NCBI GenBank assembly: GCA_031362265.1 | Contig: JANLSE010000290.1 | Location: 5,932 to 69,931 of the forward strand | Reading direction: 5' to 3' | DNA: 64,000 nucleotides | Source of the DNA: JANLSE01 sp031362265 | GTDB lineage: Bacteria; Chloroflexota; Chloroflexia; Chloroflexales; Roseiflexaceae | Shown: one piece after another, positions 23,223 through 32,507 of the stretch | How positions within the stretch are numbered: position 1 is the first letter of the stretch | How the letters are laid out: every line of letters starts with the position of its first letter | The notes under the pieces: generated by a model | The model's database searches: none | Seen by the model: the letters and a program-made list of their open reading frames with translations, nothing else | What the model was told of the DNA's origin: nothing | Program-made: the position numbers and the translations under genes

Positions 23223-24445
23223 TTAAGCGCTCGGCGTGCCATTGGCAGATAGAATAAGCCAACAACTAGGCATCCCACAAAAGCGAACTGGAATGCGGAG
23301 ACGTAGGCTACGTGTGGGTATGCACCATGCGAATCTGCCGGGAATTGGCTAATAATAACGCCAAGAATTCCCTGAATAAGAGCGGTTCCAAGAAATGCAA
23401 ACAGATTACAGGCAGTCATCGCACGCCCACTGATTGTAACAGGGAAGAGTGAGCGCGTTTGGCCAAGCAGTAATAAATTGAATGCACCTGTGTAACCGAA
23501 GAGTCCATATAGCAGATACATGAGCGCCGCTGGGGGTACGAATCCCGGCAATACCATCGGGATCTGGCTTAAGAGAAAGACGCCATAGATCGGCGGAACA
23601 ACTCGCCATGTGCCGTAGCGGTCGGCCAGCCAGCCAGAGCTAAAATAGCCAAGTGCTACTCCCAAACTCAGCGCAAGGAGCGGGTAACCTGCAGCGATCT
23701 TTGAGAGACCGATCACATCAACGAGATACGGGCCGCCCCACAGGGTTTGAATGGCCTGGGTCGTGCCGATCATAAAGAAGTTCAGCATCCCAATTCGCCA
23801 GAAGCGCAGATCGGAGAAGATCGCCCCGAAGCCTGATACTACGCCGATCGGGAGTGGCGCGACCTGGCTGTGCGAATGTGGCGTCTGGCTGTTTGCTGTG
23901 AAGAACCAAATGGCTATGGCGATCAGCATGGTGATTATTGCGGCATAACCAAAGATCGTACGCCAGCCTACAACGGCATTGAGTTGCGCAAGTGGTGCAG
24001 ATGCTGCGAGGCCGCCTAATGCGCCGATCCCCACAGCGATTCCGGCTATTGTTGTTACTCGGGCGGGGGCAAACCAATCGCTAAAGGCCTTGAGTAGACC
24101 CATGAGCCCACACGCCATGCCAGCCCCAATCAGTGCTCGGCCAATCGCTAGTACAACAAATGAGGGTGCAAGTGCAAATGTGCTGGCACCTGCGACTCCC
24201 AGCAACATGACGAGTGGCGTAACTATCCGTGGCCCAAAGCGATCCAGTGCTGCACCGATTGGGAGTTGCATAGCGGCAAACGCAACAAAAAAGAGGCTTG
24301 TCATCAACCCTAGTTCCGCAGCTCCAATCCCAAAATCGGCCGAGAGATCACGTGCAATGACCGCATTGGCAGAGCGGAAGAAGAACGACATAAAGTACCC
24401 GAGCGTAAAACATCCAAATACGGTCGTAGCGGATGGTCGCGGCAT
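23219..24445 (-). CDS. Major facilitator superfamily transporter
   Basis: A 408-residue membrane transporter with twelve predicted helices. Family marks include the N-terminal FGCFTLGYFMSFFFRSANAV, loop 2-3 GAALDRFGPRIVTP (the DRxGxR-type A motif), GRALIGAGMACGLMG in helix 4, and the related GWLADRYGTWRVVPP in the second half, showing the internal duplication. Similarity is to the nitrate/organic anion and sugar-type MFS group in general, without a specific substrate. The gene is monocistronic, converging on the SH3 gene. Confidence 0.85.
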   Translation of the reverse strand: MPRPSATTVFGCFTLGYFMSFFFRSANAVIARDLSADFGIGAAELGLMTSLFFVAFAAMQLPIGAALDRFGPRIVTPLVMLLGVAGASTFALAPSFVVLAIGRALIGAGMACGLMGLLKAFSDWFAPARVTTIAGIAVGIGALGGLAASAPLAQLNAVVGWRTIFGYAAIITMLIAIAIWFFTANSQTPHSHSQVAPLPIGVVSGFGAIFSDLRFWRIGMLNFFMIGTTQAIQTLWGGPYLVDVIGLSKIAAGYPLLALSLGVALGYFSSGWLADRYGTWRVVPPIYGVFLLSQIPMVLPGFVPPAALMYLLYGLFGYTGAFNLLLLGQTRSLFPVTISGRAMTACNLFAFLGTALIQGILGVIISQFPADSHGAYPHVAYVSAFQFAFVGCLVVGLFYLPMARRALK

Positions 24446-24560
24446 GGCGCAGCCTTACTTGTGAAGCGCTTCGAAATGGCGATCATAGCCCAGAGCCCGG
24501 GGATGGTCAAACCGTTGTATTATCTTGTCGATCCTGGAAGATAGTGGTACTGTACTTTTC

Positions 24561-24947
24561 ATGAATATGCCACGCTTCACGATTATTCTCCTGATTGGCA
24601 TTGGTGCTGCAATTGGCGCAAACGCCCGCTATCTGCTTGGGCAGTGGGTGACATCACGTTTCGGAAGTACGCTTCCATATGGAACCTGGCTGATCAATGT
24701 TCTGGGTAGCTTGGGGATCGGCCTGTTTCTTGGGTTGATCGACACTCCAGCAGAACCAAGTAGCGCCTGGCGCCTGTTGGTCGTAACGGGTCTGCTGGGA
24801 GGATTCACAACATTCTCAACCTTCAGCTATGAAACCTACTCACTTATAGCTCAGAATCGTTGGCGCGAAGCTACGCTCTATGTAACCGCGAGTGTTATTC
24901 TTGGGCTGATGTCGACCGCGTTTGGGGTCTGGCTGGTGCGCTTGTAG
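24561..24947 (+). CDS. crcB: Fluoride-specific ion channel CrcB/Fluc
   Basis: A small four-helix membrane protein, 128 residues from ATG 24561 (ATG 24567 is equally possible), which exports fluoride as a dual-topology dimer. The family motifs are present: GAAIGANARYLLGQW in helix 1, GTWLINVLGSLGIGLF in helix 2, and GLLGGFTTFSTFSYE in helix 3, with the phenylalanines and polar track that line the fluoride pore. Single-copy genes of this sort make homodimers, and no second copy lies next to it. I see no fluoride riboswitch in the short upstream gap. Confidence 0.92.
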   Translation: MNMPRFTIILLIGIGAAIGANARYLLGQWVTSRFGSTLPYGTWLINVLGSLGIGLFLGLIDTPAEPSSAWRLLVVTGLLGGFTTFSTFSYETYSLIAQNRWREATLYVTASVILGLMSTAFGVWLVRL

Positions 24948-25093
24948 CTGTGCTGTGCAGCGTCAATATACAAAAAATCTGGTATAGATATAATCGCCAT
25001 GCCCAGTATTGAGTAGTATAATGATGATACGCGAATAGAATGAGCTATCGGTTCCTAGCGTATCGGTTATTGTTGTAACAGTAAGGGTGCATC

Positions 25094-27964
25094 ATGAGCG
25101 ACCCGATTAGCCAATTCTTCGGCCCGAATGCGGGCTATGTGCTAGAGCTCTATGAGCGCTACCAGAGTGATCCACAATCCGTGGATCCCGAAACACGTGC
25201 CTTCTTTGCATCCTGGCAGCCGCCTGCCTCAATTCCTGCGGTGGAGCGCGCTGGCCAGCCCGAGGTGAGCCTTCAGCCTGCCGCTACCGCTGCGGCAGCA
25301 CCCACCGGGCTGCATGTTGATCGCCCAGACGATCATTCGCCATTAGATGTGACCCATACAGTTGGAGCAGCGCGCCTTATTCGCTATATTCGTGAACTGG
25401 GTCATTTGGGCGCGCAGATCGACCCCCTTGGCAGCGCGCCGCCGAACGATCCAGGCTTGCTTCCTGAGACGCATGATATTACTGATGTTGATCTTAGGGC
25501 ACTACCCGCGAGCATTGTACGCGGTCCACTTGTCCTGGAATCGGCTGATGCGCTTGAAGGTGTGCAGAAACTACGTCAAGTCTATTCTGGATTGATTGGC
25601 TATGAGACCGACCATATTCAGCAGTATGGCGAACGTAATTGGTTGCGTGAAGCAATTGAGGGCCGCAGCTTCTTCTATGGCTTTGATGCAAAGCGTAAGC
25701 GTGAGTTGCTGGAGCGCCTGACCGAAGTGGAGAGCTTCGAGCGTTTCATACACCAGACATTTGTTGGCCAGAAGCGCTTCTCGCTTGAGGGCTGCGATAT
25801 TCTTGTACCAATACTCGACTCAATCGTGCGAACGGCCGCCGCCGCAGGAACACGTGAGGTTGTAATCGGGATGGCCCATCGTGGGCGGCTCAATGTGCTT
25901 GTGCATATTCTTGGAAAAGCTTACTCAGCTGTCTTTGCCGAATTTCTCGCTGCGGGCCATGCAGCAAGCCAATCGGATGCCGGGCGTGGCTCGGTAGGTT
26001 GGATGGGAGATGTGAAGTATCACCTTGGTGCGCGGCGTGGCTTCCGCGAAGCTGGCATTGAGGAGATGCCAATCACATTGGCCCCAAACCCAAGCCATCT
26101 AGAATTTGTGAATGCGGTTATTGAGGGGCGCGCCCGTGCAGCTCAAGAAGATCGTACGCAGCCGGGTGAACCAGTGCGTGATCAGCATGCCTCACTGGCA
26201 ATCCTGATCCATGGCGATGCTGCATTCCCCGGCCAGGGGATTGTCGCTGAGACCCTGAACCTCGCGAACCTGCGTGGCTATAGTACTGGCGGCACAATTC
26301 ATATCATCCTGAATAATCAGATTGGCTTCACAACTGAACCAAGCGACTCGCGCTCGACGCTCTATTCCAGTGATTTGGCCAAAGGTTTTGAGATGCCAAT
26401 CGTGCATGTGAATGCCGATGCACCGCTTGAGTGTATTGCAATGGCACGAATGGCCCACGATTACCGCGAGTGTTTTGGCAAGGATTTCCTGATCGATCTA
26501 GTTGGCTACCGGCGCTGGGGCCATAATGAGGGCGACGAGCCTGCCTTTACCCAGCCGCTCATGTACGAAAAGATCCGTAGCCACCCGACGGTACGCGAAC
26601 TCTGGGCGCGCCAGCTTACCGCCGAAGGCATCATTGCCGAGGGTGAGGCTGATCTCATTCTGAAATCGGTGATGGCGAAGCTGCAAGAAGCACGATCTGA
26701 GGCGGATCATGTGCCACATCACGATGGCCCGTTGCCACCTGCCATGCCAGGGCTGGCACGCCGTACCGTAACAGCAGTTTCCGCAGAACGTTTGAGTGCA
26801 CTGAATGAGGCGCTCTTTACCATGCCAGCTGGCTTTGCACCCAATGTACGCTTGGACAAACAGATTCAGCGCCGTCGTGTTGCCCTGAATGAGCCAGGCG
26901 CGATCGATTGGGGCCATGCCGAAACCCTCGCGTTTGCATCGCTCCTAGAGGATGGGATTCCTATTCGGATTACTGGCCAGGACACCGAGCGTGGAACGTT
27001 TAGCCATCGCCATGCTGTTCTATACGATGGTACAACCGGTACACGCTATACCGCACTACATACATTGCCACAGGCCAAAGCCTCGTTCGCAGTTCATAAC
27101 AGCCCACTCTCGGAGGCTGCTGTGCTCGGCTTTGAGTTTGGCTATAGCGCCCAGGCTCCTAACGCCCTGGTTCTCTGGGAAGCACAATTCGGTGATTTCG
27201 CCAATGGTGCACAGGTGATTATCGACCAATTTATTGTTTCGGCGCGTAAGAAATGGAGCCAGACCCCCAGTCTGGTTCTGCTGCTACCGCACGGATATGA
27301 AGGCCAAGGGCCTGAGCACTCAAGCGCGCGATTGGAACGCTTCCTGCAACTTGCCGCCGATGATAATATTCGTGTGGCAAATTGTACCAGTGCGGCGCAA
27401 TATTTTCATCTGCTACGGCGCCAAGCCCGGCTGCTTGAATCGGATCCACGCCCACTGATCGTCATGACCCCCAAGAGTCTTCTGCGCCATCCTAAGGCTG
27501 GCTCATCATTGAGTGATCTGGCTGAGGGGCGTTTCCAACGTGTTATTGATGATCCAACTGGCCCTGCACGTTCCAGCCAGATCAGCCGTTTAGTGCTTTG
27601 CAGTGGTAAGGTGTATATCGATATCCTGAATGCAGCCGATGGCACCCCACCAACAACCGCTGTTGCACGGATCGAGGAGTTATACTCGTTCCCCGCCGAG
27701 GAATTGCGTACTGTGATTGCAGGCTACCCTGGGCTACAGGAACTGATCTGGCTACAAGAAGAGCCACAAAACATGGGCGCATGGCAGTATGTCGCGCCGA
27801 AGTTGCACGCACTGGCACCAGTGGATGTGATCGTAAGCTATGTCGGTCGCGAGGCATCTGCCAGTACCGCTGAGGGTTCGTTGGCGCTGCATACAATCGA
27901 ACAGCAGCGAATTGTCGATCAGGCTCTGCGTGGGGCCACCGAACCGGCAGGCGTAGCTCGCTAG
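25094..27964 (+). CDS. odhA: 2-oxoglutarate dehydrogenase E1 component
   Basis: Thiamine-diphosphate-dependent decarboxylase of the TCA cycle that turns 2-oxoglutarate into a succinyl group on E2 lipoamide. At 956 residues it is full-length SucA/OdhA. The N-terminal stretch (SQFFGPNAGYVLELYERYQ) is the E2-binding helix region; the ThDP site is visible in VVIGMAHRGRLNVLVHILGK and LVGYRRWGHNEGDEPAFTQP, and SHRHAVLYDG plus YSAQAPNALVLWEAQFGDFA belong to the C-terminal transketolase domain. Start at ATG 25094 follows GTAAGGGTG. The E2 gene follows 83 bases later; the E3 (lipoamide dehydrogenase) gene is not here. Confidence 0.96.
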   Translation: MSDPISQFFGPNAGYVLELYERYQSDPQSVDPETRAFFASWQPPASIPAVERAGQPEVSLQPAATAAAAPTGLHVDRPDDHSPLDVTHTVGAARLIRYIRELGHLGAQIDPLGSAPPNDPGLLPETHDITDVDLRALPASIVRGPLVLESADALEGVQKLRQVYSGLIGYETDHIQQYGERNWLREAIEGRSFFYGFDAKRKRELLERLTEVESFERFIHQTFVGQKRFSLEGCDILVPILDSIVRTAAAAGTREVVIGMAHRGRLNVLVHILGKAYSAVFAEFLAAGHAASQSDAGRGSVGWMGDVKYHLGARRGFREAGIEEMPITLAPNPSHLEFVNAVIEGRARAAQEDRTQPGEPVRDQHASLAILIHGDAAFPGQGIVAETLNLANLRGYSTGGTIHIILNNQIGFTTEPSDSRSTLYSSDLAKGFEMPIVHVNADAPLECIAMARMAHDYRECFGKDFLIDLVGYRRWGHNEGDEPAFTQPLMYEKIRSHPTVRELWARQLTAEGIIAEGEADLILKSVMAKLQEARSEADHVPHHDGPLPPAMPGLARRTVTAVSAERLSALNEALFTMPAGFAPNVRLDKQIQRRRVALNEPGAIDWGHAETLAFASLLEDGIPIRITGQDTERGTFSHRHAVLYDGTTGTRYTALHTLPQAKASFAVHNSPLSEAAVLGFEFGYSAQAPNALVLWEAQFGDFANGAQVIIDQFIVSARKKWSQTPSLVLLLPHGYEGQGPEHSSARLERFLQLAADDNIRVANCTSAAQYFHLLRRQARLLESDPRPLIVMTPKSLLRHPKAGSSLSDLAEGRFQRVIDDPTGPARSSQISRLVLCSGKVYIDILNAADGTPPTTAVARIEELYSFPAEELRTVIAGYPGLQELIWLQEEPQNMGAWQYVAPKLHALAPVDVIVSYVGREASASTAEGSLALHTIEQQRIVDQALRGATEPAGVAR

Positions 27965-28047
27965 AAGATCGAGTTTGAATGGGAAGAACTATTGCGCCTG
28001 TATGCTGAAGTACATAAGGCCGCTTGAGAATCTTGAGGAGACTCCGC

Positions 28048-29421
28048 ATGCCCGAGATTAAAGTTCCGGCGCTAGGCGAATCGATTGTTGAAGCGACTGT
28101 TGGCCAGTGGCGCAAGCAGGTTGGTGATACGGTTGCCGTAGGTGAAATAGTTGTCGAATTAGAGACCGATAAGGTCAGTATTGAGGTTACTGCAGAACAG
28201 GCAGGGGTTCTTGAACAAGTGCTGCGCGCTGAAGGCCAGAGTGTTGGGATTGGGGAGGTGTTGGGTCTGGTGGGGGTGGGCGGACTGAAGTCCGCGACCC
28301 CGGCAACCCCGGCGACCGCAGCGAGCGCAACCAGCGCAGCGGCCTCAGCGGCCCCGGCGGCCTCAGCGACCTCAGCGACCCCGGCGACCCCGGCAACCGC
28401 AGCTAACTCGGCGAGTGCAGCCAGTTCAGCAATAGTGGCAGGCCAGGATGGTGCAGCGCAGCCGGTTGCAACGCCTGTGGCCCGCAATATTGCCGAGCAG
28501 GCGGGTGTTGATGTCAGTATATTGGCTGGCAGTGGCCCGGGCGGGCGGGTGACAAAAGGGGATGTGCTCGCTTCACAAGGGTCAGTAGCTAGGGCTACTG
28601 GGCAATCGAGTGATACTAAGGCGGAGGATCCTAAAGCGGCAGCAATAGCTCCACCACCTACAGGTACAACAACACCTGTCACCCCTTCCCCAGGTCAACC
28701 AGTCACCGTGTCAGGGTTAGGCCGTCCCGAAGAGCGCGTTCGTATGTCGCGTCGGCGGCAGACGATTGCGCGGCGATTAGTTGAGGCGCAGCAGACAGCC
28801 GCCATGCTAACGACCTTTAATGAGATCGATATGGGTGCCGTGATGGATCTGCGCAAAAAGCGCCGTGATGCCTTCAAGGAGCGCCATGGCGTTGGGCTTG
28901 GCTTTATGTCGTTCTTCACCAAAGCAGTGATTGGTGCGTTACGTTCCCAGCCACTTTTGAATGCTGAAATCCAGGGCGATGAGATTGTCGTAAAGAAATA
29001 TTACGATATTGGGATTGCGGTCAGTACCAGTGAAGGTTTGGTCGTTCCAGTTCTGCGTGATGCAGATCAACGTAGCTTTGCCGGGATCGAGAAGGGAATT
29101 GAGGATCTGGCAAAGCGTGCACGTGAGGGTAAACTGACAATCTCTGAGTTGCAGGGTGGCACCTTTACGATTACGAATGGCGGCATCTTCGGTTCGCTTA
29201 TGTCTACCCCGATTCTGAATGCGCCGCAGGTTGGTATCCTTGGTATGCATAAAATCCAGGATCGGCCAATGGTTGTTGCTGGGCAAATCGCTATTCGCCC
29301 AATGATGTATGTCGCACTTTCGTATGATCATCGCATTGTTGATGGTTCTGAAGCCGTGCGCTTCCTTGTACGAGTCAAAGAGCTAGTTGAGGATCCAGAG
29401 GCGCTGTTGTTGGAAGGGTAA
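28048..29421 (+). CDS. odhB: Dihydrolipoyllysine succinyltransferase (2-oxoglutarate dehydrogenase E2)
   Basis: Core of the 2-oxoglutarate dehydrogenase complex: moves succinyl from lipoamide to CoA. The 457-residue protein starts at ATG 28048 behind TTGAGGAG. Domains in order: lipoyl (1-75, lipoylated Lys in ELETDKVSIEV), a very Ala/Thr/Pro/Ser-rich linker (about 80-135), the peripheral-subunit-binding domain (about 143-180, TPVARNIAEQAGVDVS and GRVTKGDV), a second linker, and the catalytic domain with LSYDHRIVDGSEAVRFL (catalytic His). The linker is encoded by GC-rich repeats and contains a perfect palindrome at 28280-28295. It is cotranscribed with odhA. Confidence 0.95.
   Translation: MPEIKVPALGESIVEATVGQWRKQVGDTVAVGEIVVELETDKVSIEVTAEQAGVLEQVLRAEGQSVGIGEVLGLVGVGGLKSATPATPATAASATSAAASAAPAASATSATPATPATAANSASAASSAIVAGQDGAAQPVATPVARNIAEQAGVDVSILAGSGPGGRVTKGDVLASQGSVARATGQSSDTKAEDPKAAAIAPPPTGTTTPVTPSPGQPVTVSGLGRPEERVRMSRRRQTIARRLVEAQQTAAMLTTFNEIDMGAVMDLRKKRRDAFKERHGVGLGFMSFFTKAVIGALRSQPLLNAEIQGDEIVVKKYYDIGIAVSTSEGLVVPVLRDADQRSFAGIEKGIEDLAKRAREGKLTISELQGGTFTITNGGIFGSLMSTPILNAPQVGILGMHKIQDRPMVVAGQIAIRPMMYVALSYDHRIVDGSEAVRFLVRVKELVEDPEALLLEG
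28280..28295. repeat. Palindrome inside the odhB linker
   Basis: GCGGACTGAAGTCCGC is a 7-bp perfect inverted repeat around GA. It lies in frame at the end of the lipoyl domain, coding for part of GGLKSAT, and is followed by about 140 bases of GCGACCCCGGCA-type repeats that code the Ala/Thr/Pro linker. It looks like a dispersed repeat that was tolerated inside a gene. Confidence 0.6.
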
Positions 29422-29424
29422 TCT

Positions 29425-29549
29425 GAGCAATGAAGCCGGGTGCCCTCTGGGCGAAGCAACCCTCTTCGAGGAATTGCTCACATGTTACATCGGGGTACCA
29501 GGCTCCAATGCTCCAATGCTCCAATGCTCCGATGCTCACTGAGGTGTTC
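29425..29549. repeat. Palindromic element and CTCCAATG tandem array
   Basis: The gap before folD holds the element GGGTGCCCTCTGGGCGAAGC (29440-29459), related to those near 430, 34560, 48985 and 57818, a GGGGTACC segment, and four units of CCAATGCT (about 29505-29535). The folD ribosome-binding site lies immediately after the array. Confidence 0.7.
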
Positions 29550-30392
29550 ATGCCCCCTATTATCCTTGATGGCCGCAGTGTAGCGAAGCAGATCCGTGCT
29601 GAATTACGCGAGCGAATCAGCATGCTGAGCTCCGAGCGTGCCCATGCGCCAACACTTGGGGTATTACAAGTTGCAGGTGATGCTGCTTCGGATCGATATG
29701 TGCGTGCAATTCGCAAGATGTGTGAGGAGGCAGGGGCGGGTTTTGTTGGAACCATCCTTGCCGCTAATGCATCTCAGTCTCAGATTGAGGAAGCCACGGC
29801 AGCACTGAGTGCTCGGCCCGATGTTGATGGCGTTCTTCTACAGATGCCGCTTCCGGTTGGGATCGACAGCGCTGCAGTGATTACATATATCGATCCGCGT
29901 AAAGATGTCGATGGGGTGACACCACAGAGTGCTGGGCTTCTTATGCTGGGGCAACCTGGATTGCGCCCCAATACGCCCGCAGGTGGCATGGAACTTTTGC
30001 GGCGCTATCAGGTAGCGCTCAAAGGCATTCATGCGGTTGTTATTGGTCGTAGCGCGATCGTTGGTCGGCCTATGGCGCTACTCTTACTGCATGAACATGC
30101 CACTGTGACAATTGCCCATTCGCGTACGCCAGATTTGGCAGCTACAGTGCGTAGTGCCGATCTGGTTGTTGCAGCTGTTGGGCGGCCTGGAATCATCACC
30201 GCCGATATGTTGAAGCCAGGTGCAGTTGTTGTCGATTTTGGGATCAATGTGCTGGCGGATGGGAGTATGGTTGGTGATGTTGCTGTTGAGGCTGCTGAGG
30301 TTGCTGGCGCGATCACCCCGGTACCTGGTGGCACAGGCCCGATGACCAACGCCATGCTGTTGCAGAATCTGGTGCGAGCGGCGGGTGGGTAG
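29550..30392 (+). CDS. folD: Bifunctional methylenetetrahydrofolate dehydrogenase / methenyltetrahydrofolate cyclohydrolase
   Basis: Interconverts methylene-, methenyl- and formyl-tetrahydrofolate using NADP. The 280-residue protein has the normal length and starts at ATG 29550 after TGAGGTG. Signatures are QMPLP (Gln of the active site), YIDPRKDVDGVTPQSAGLL (Asp), IGRSAIVGRPMALLLL (nucleotide-binding) and ITPVPGGTGPMTNAMLLQN. However, the position of the catalytic lysine of the Y-x3-K motif is Ile54 here: Tyr50 is followed by VRAIRKMC, where E. coli has VASKRKAC. The lysine two residues on is kept. Such a change could impair the cyclohydrolase step. Upstream sequence is repeat. Confidence 0.92.
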   Translation: MPPIILDGRSVAKQIRAELRERISMLSSERAHAPTLGVLQVAGDAASDRYVRAIRKMCEEAGAGFVGTILAANASQSQIEEATAALSARPDVDGVLLQMPLPVGIDSAAVITYIDPRKDVDGVTPQSAGLLMLGQPGLRPNTPAGGMELLRRYQVALKGIHAVVIGRSAIVGRPMALLLLHEHATVTIAHSRTPDLAATVRSADLVVAAVGRPGIITADMLKPGAVVVDFGINVLADGSMVGDVAVEAAEVAGAITPVPGGTGPMTNAMLLQNLVRAAGG

Positions 30393-30421
30393 GAAGTACA
30401 GGAACCATTTCAACGCAAAGG

Positions 30422-30525
30422 TGCAGTTCAAACATATAAGGAACCACAGAGGCACAGAGACACAGAGTTCGGCATACGAGCGTGATCTTTGTGTCTCTGT
30501 GCCTCTGTGTCTCTGTGGTGAAGAT
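30422..30525. repeat. Inverted repeat of CACAGAGG/GTGTCTCT units
   Basis: CCACAGAGGCACAGAGACAC (about 30444-30463) is matched by GTGTCTCTGTGCCTCTGTG (about 30490-30508) across about 25 bases, making a large hairpin of 8-base units. It fills the gap between folD and the convergent methyltransferase gene and may end both transcripts. Confidence 0.7.
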
Positions 30526-30603
30526 AGATAGTAGAACGCAAGTTAGTATTAGGTCTGGTCGATGTGCCACGAGCATGGCCGAGCGCAGGTGCAGGACGCT
30601 CCG

Positions 30604-31395
30604 CTACACTCGGTAGGGAAAGCGCATAGTGGGTTTAATAATATGTGTCCCTACGATCAGCGCCACTTGAATGGTGAAGCTATGATCCGCTTCGATCTGC
30701 ATCACAGCACGCACATCCGCCGGTGCCAAATCCAGTAGTGTGCGAATTTGAGCTTGGGCAGGTTCAGGTGTCTTCATACGCGCCGTCCAATTAATGAATT
30801 CCAGCCGAACTCCCCAGGTGCCACGATGTTCAGCAGAAAGCCCTACCGCACGACACATATCAATCCACTGGCTGATGCTATGATCACGGACATGTGATGG
30901 ATCGCGTAAGAGCTCGACCGCATTCAGGAATGTGTCCTGTACTGGCACCTCGGGCGAAATCACATCTACAAGCAGGAGTTGCCCACCCGGCTTGAGCACG
31001 CGCACAAACTCAGTGAGTGCCGCCTGTGGCCGTGGGTAGTGGTGGGCACTATAGCGCGACGTAATCAGGTCAAAGGTCGCATCGGCAAATGGCAGTCGCT
31101 CGACATCGCCAGATTGGAAGGTGATATTGCCAATACCGCGTTCCTTTGCCAATTGGCGGCCCTGATCGAGCATGGCCTCGGTAAGATCCACAGCGACAAC
31201 CCGTTCCACATGCGGCGCAAATGTCAGCGCGGTATGGCCAGTACCAGATCCAGCGTCGAGTACATATTCCGCGCCTATCAGTGAAGCCGCTGCCAGCATT
31301 GCTTCTAAATCTGGCCCACCGACATGGACTGCACTTGTGGCATAGTTTGCTGCCACTTGGCTAAATTGGCGCTGGACAGAATTCTGGACATTCAT
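30604..31395 (-). CDS. Class I SAM-dependent methyltransferase (UbiE-like)
   Basis: A 263-residue methyltransferase. The ATG at 31395 is chosen because TAGGAG lies eight bases upstream. The Rossmann motifs are ADYVLDAGSGTGHTALTFAP-like: motif I reads YVLDAGSGTGHTAL, motif post-I is VVAVDLTEAMLDQ, motif II is FDLITSRYSAHHYPRPQAAL and motif III LKPGGQLLLVDV. The UbiE/Coq5-like flow is typical of small-molecule methyltransferases; the substrate is unknown. It is downstream of udk and the small gene at 31437 on the same strand and may be co-transcribed with them. Confidence 0.87.
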   Translation of the reverse strand: MNVQNSVQRQFSQVAANYATSAVHVGGPDLEAMLAAASLIGAEYVLDAGSGTGHTALTFAPHVERVVAVDLTEAMLDQGRQLAKERGIGNITFQSGDVERLPFADATFDLITSRYSAHHYPRPQAALTEFVRVLKPGGQLLLVDVISPEVPVQDTFLNAVELLRDPSHVRDHSISQWIDMCRAVGLSAEHRGTWGVRLEFINWTARMKTPEPAQAQIRTLLDLAPADVRAVMQIEADHSFTIQVALIVGTHIIKPTMRFPYRV

Positions 31396-31436
31396 GGAGA
31401 TGCTCCTAGATTTCAAGCGGATGACCATCAATCTGT

Positions 31437-31712
31437 TCATTTAATATGTGCAATGAGCTCACTCGTTGGTTTGACATGTACAGCATAGAATGTATTCCAC
31501 CAACCACGCCTGAACACCATTACCGGCGTGAGTAGTAGAGATGTTGGTGGGTTAGGAAAGATCCAGGATGACCGCTTTTCTTCGATTTCGCCGCTGATCT
31601 CGCTGCCATCCACAGCTGTGAACGATACTGTCCAAGACCATGGAAGCTGCACGAAGGCATGATCGAAGATTGCAGTCCATTCGCCAGCAGGGCATTTCAC
31701 CGTACGCGCCAT
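31437..31712 (-). CDS. Small conserved-looking protein of unknown function
   Basis: A 91-residue soluble protein beginning MARTVKCPAGEWTAIFDHAF; the ATG at 31712 follows AGGAGG by seven bases. It is rich in aromatic residues and Trp (WSWTVSF, RRGWWNTFYAV) and predicted mostly beta. No signal peptide or membrane segment. I do not recognise the family. It lies between udk (26 bases upstream) and a methyltransferase gene (41 bases downstream) on the same strand and is probably co-transcribed. Confidence 0.65.
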   Translation of the reverse strand: MARTVKCPAGEWTAIFDHAFVQLPWSWTVSFTAVDGSEISGEIEEKRSSWIFPNPPTSLLLTPVMVFRRGWWNTFYAVHVKPTSELIAHIK

Positions 31713-31738
31713 TTGTTCTACCTCCTGATTTAGGATTC

Positions 31739-32365
31739 TCATTCAATAGCATTCAGCATACTCTCGATCCGGGTTGCCACAATATCAATCGCGATCTGGT
31801 TGAGCCCGCCAGTTGGAATAATAATATCGGCGTAGCGTTTGGAAGGCTCAACAAACTCAAGGTGCATGGGGCGCACTGTGCGCAAATACTGTTCTATAAC
31901 CGATTCAACAGTTCGCCCGCGGTTGGTCGTATCACGCTGGATACGGCGGATGATGCGTAAATCGCTTTCTGCATCCACATATAGTTTGACATCCATCCGT
32001 TCACGTAGTGCAGCATCTGCAAAGATAAGGATCCCTTCGAGTAATATTACTGGCCGTGGTGAGATCAGTTGAATTTCTGTCAGGCGCACATAGCTGGCAA
32101 AGTCGTAGGTTGGCATTGCCACTGGCTCACCATGGATGAGCGTATCAATATGCGCAAGATAGAGCTCATTATCGAATGAATCAGGATGATCGAAGTTAAT
32201 ATGCGCGCGCTGATTGAGCGGCAAATGGGCTAGATCCTGGTAATAAGAGTCGTGCGGGAGTACAGCAATCCGATCGTGTCCAACACGATCTACAATTGCA
32301 TTGGTGACAGTAGTCTTCCCCGAGCCGCTTCCACCAGCAACACCAATCACCAAAGGCCGCACCAC
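31739..32365 (-). CDS. udk: Uridine kinase
   Basis: Phosphorylates uridine and cytidine to UMP and CMP in pyrimidine salvage. The 208-residue protein has the P-loop GVAGGSGSGKTTVTNAIVD at its start, DSYYQDLAHLP and NFDHPDSFDNELYLAHID in the substrate-binding part, and RRIQRDTTNRGRTVESVIEQY near the lid. These match bacterial Udk rather than phosphoribulokinase. It is the first gene of a small minus-strand group with a 91-residue unknown protein and a methyltransferase. Confidence 0.94.
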   Translation of the reverse strand: MVRPLVIGVAGGSGSGKTTVTNAIVDRVGHDRIAVLPHDSYYQDLAHLPLNQRAHINFDHPDSFDNELYLAHIDTLIHGEPVAMPTYDFASYVRLTEIQLISPRPVILLEGILIFADAALRERMDVKLYVDAESDLRIIRRIQRDTTNRGRTVESVIEQYLRTVRPMHLEFVEPSKRYADIIIPTGGLNQIAIDIVATRIESMLNAIE

Positions 32366-32507
32366 GGCATACTCCTAAGAACGATAGCATCTGTAAACCA
32401 CATGCTACTGGAAACTGCCTGATACCGCAAATAGGCGATCTGCAACATGCGGTATATTCTCTTCGTCACATCGCCAATGGATTAATAACACCCGGAAAGG
32501 TCAAGCC

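Noticed and set aside
27582..28682. 366-codon frame antisense to odhA/odhB
   Set aside because: It results from the Ala-rich, GC-rich linker of odhB read backwards; composition is low complexity and both genes on the other strand are certain.
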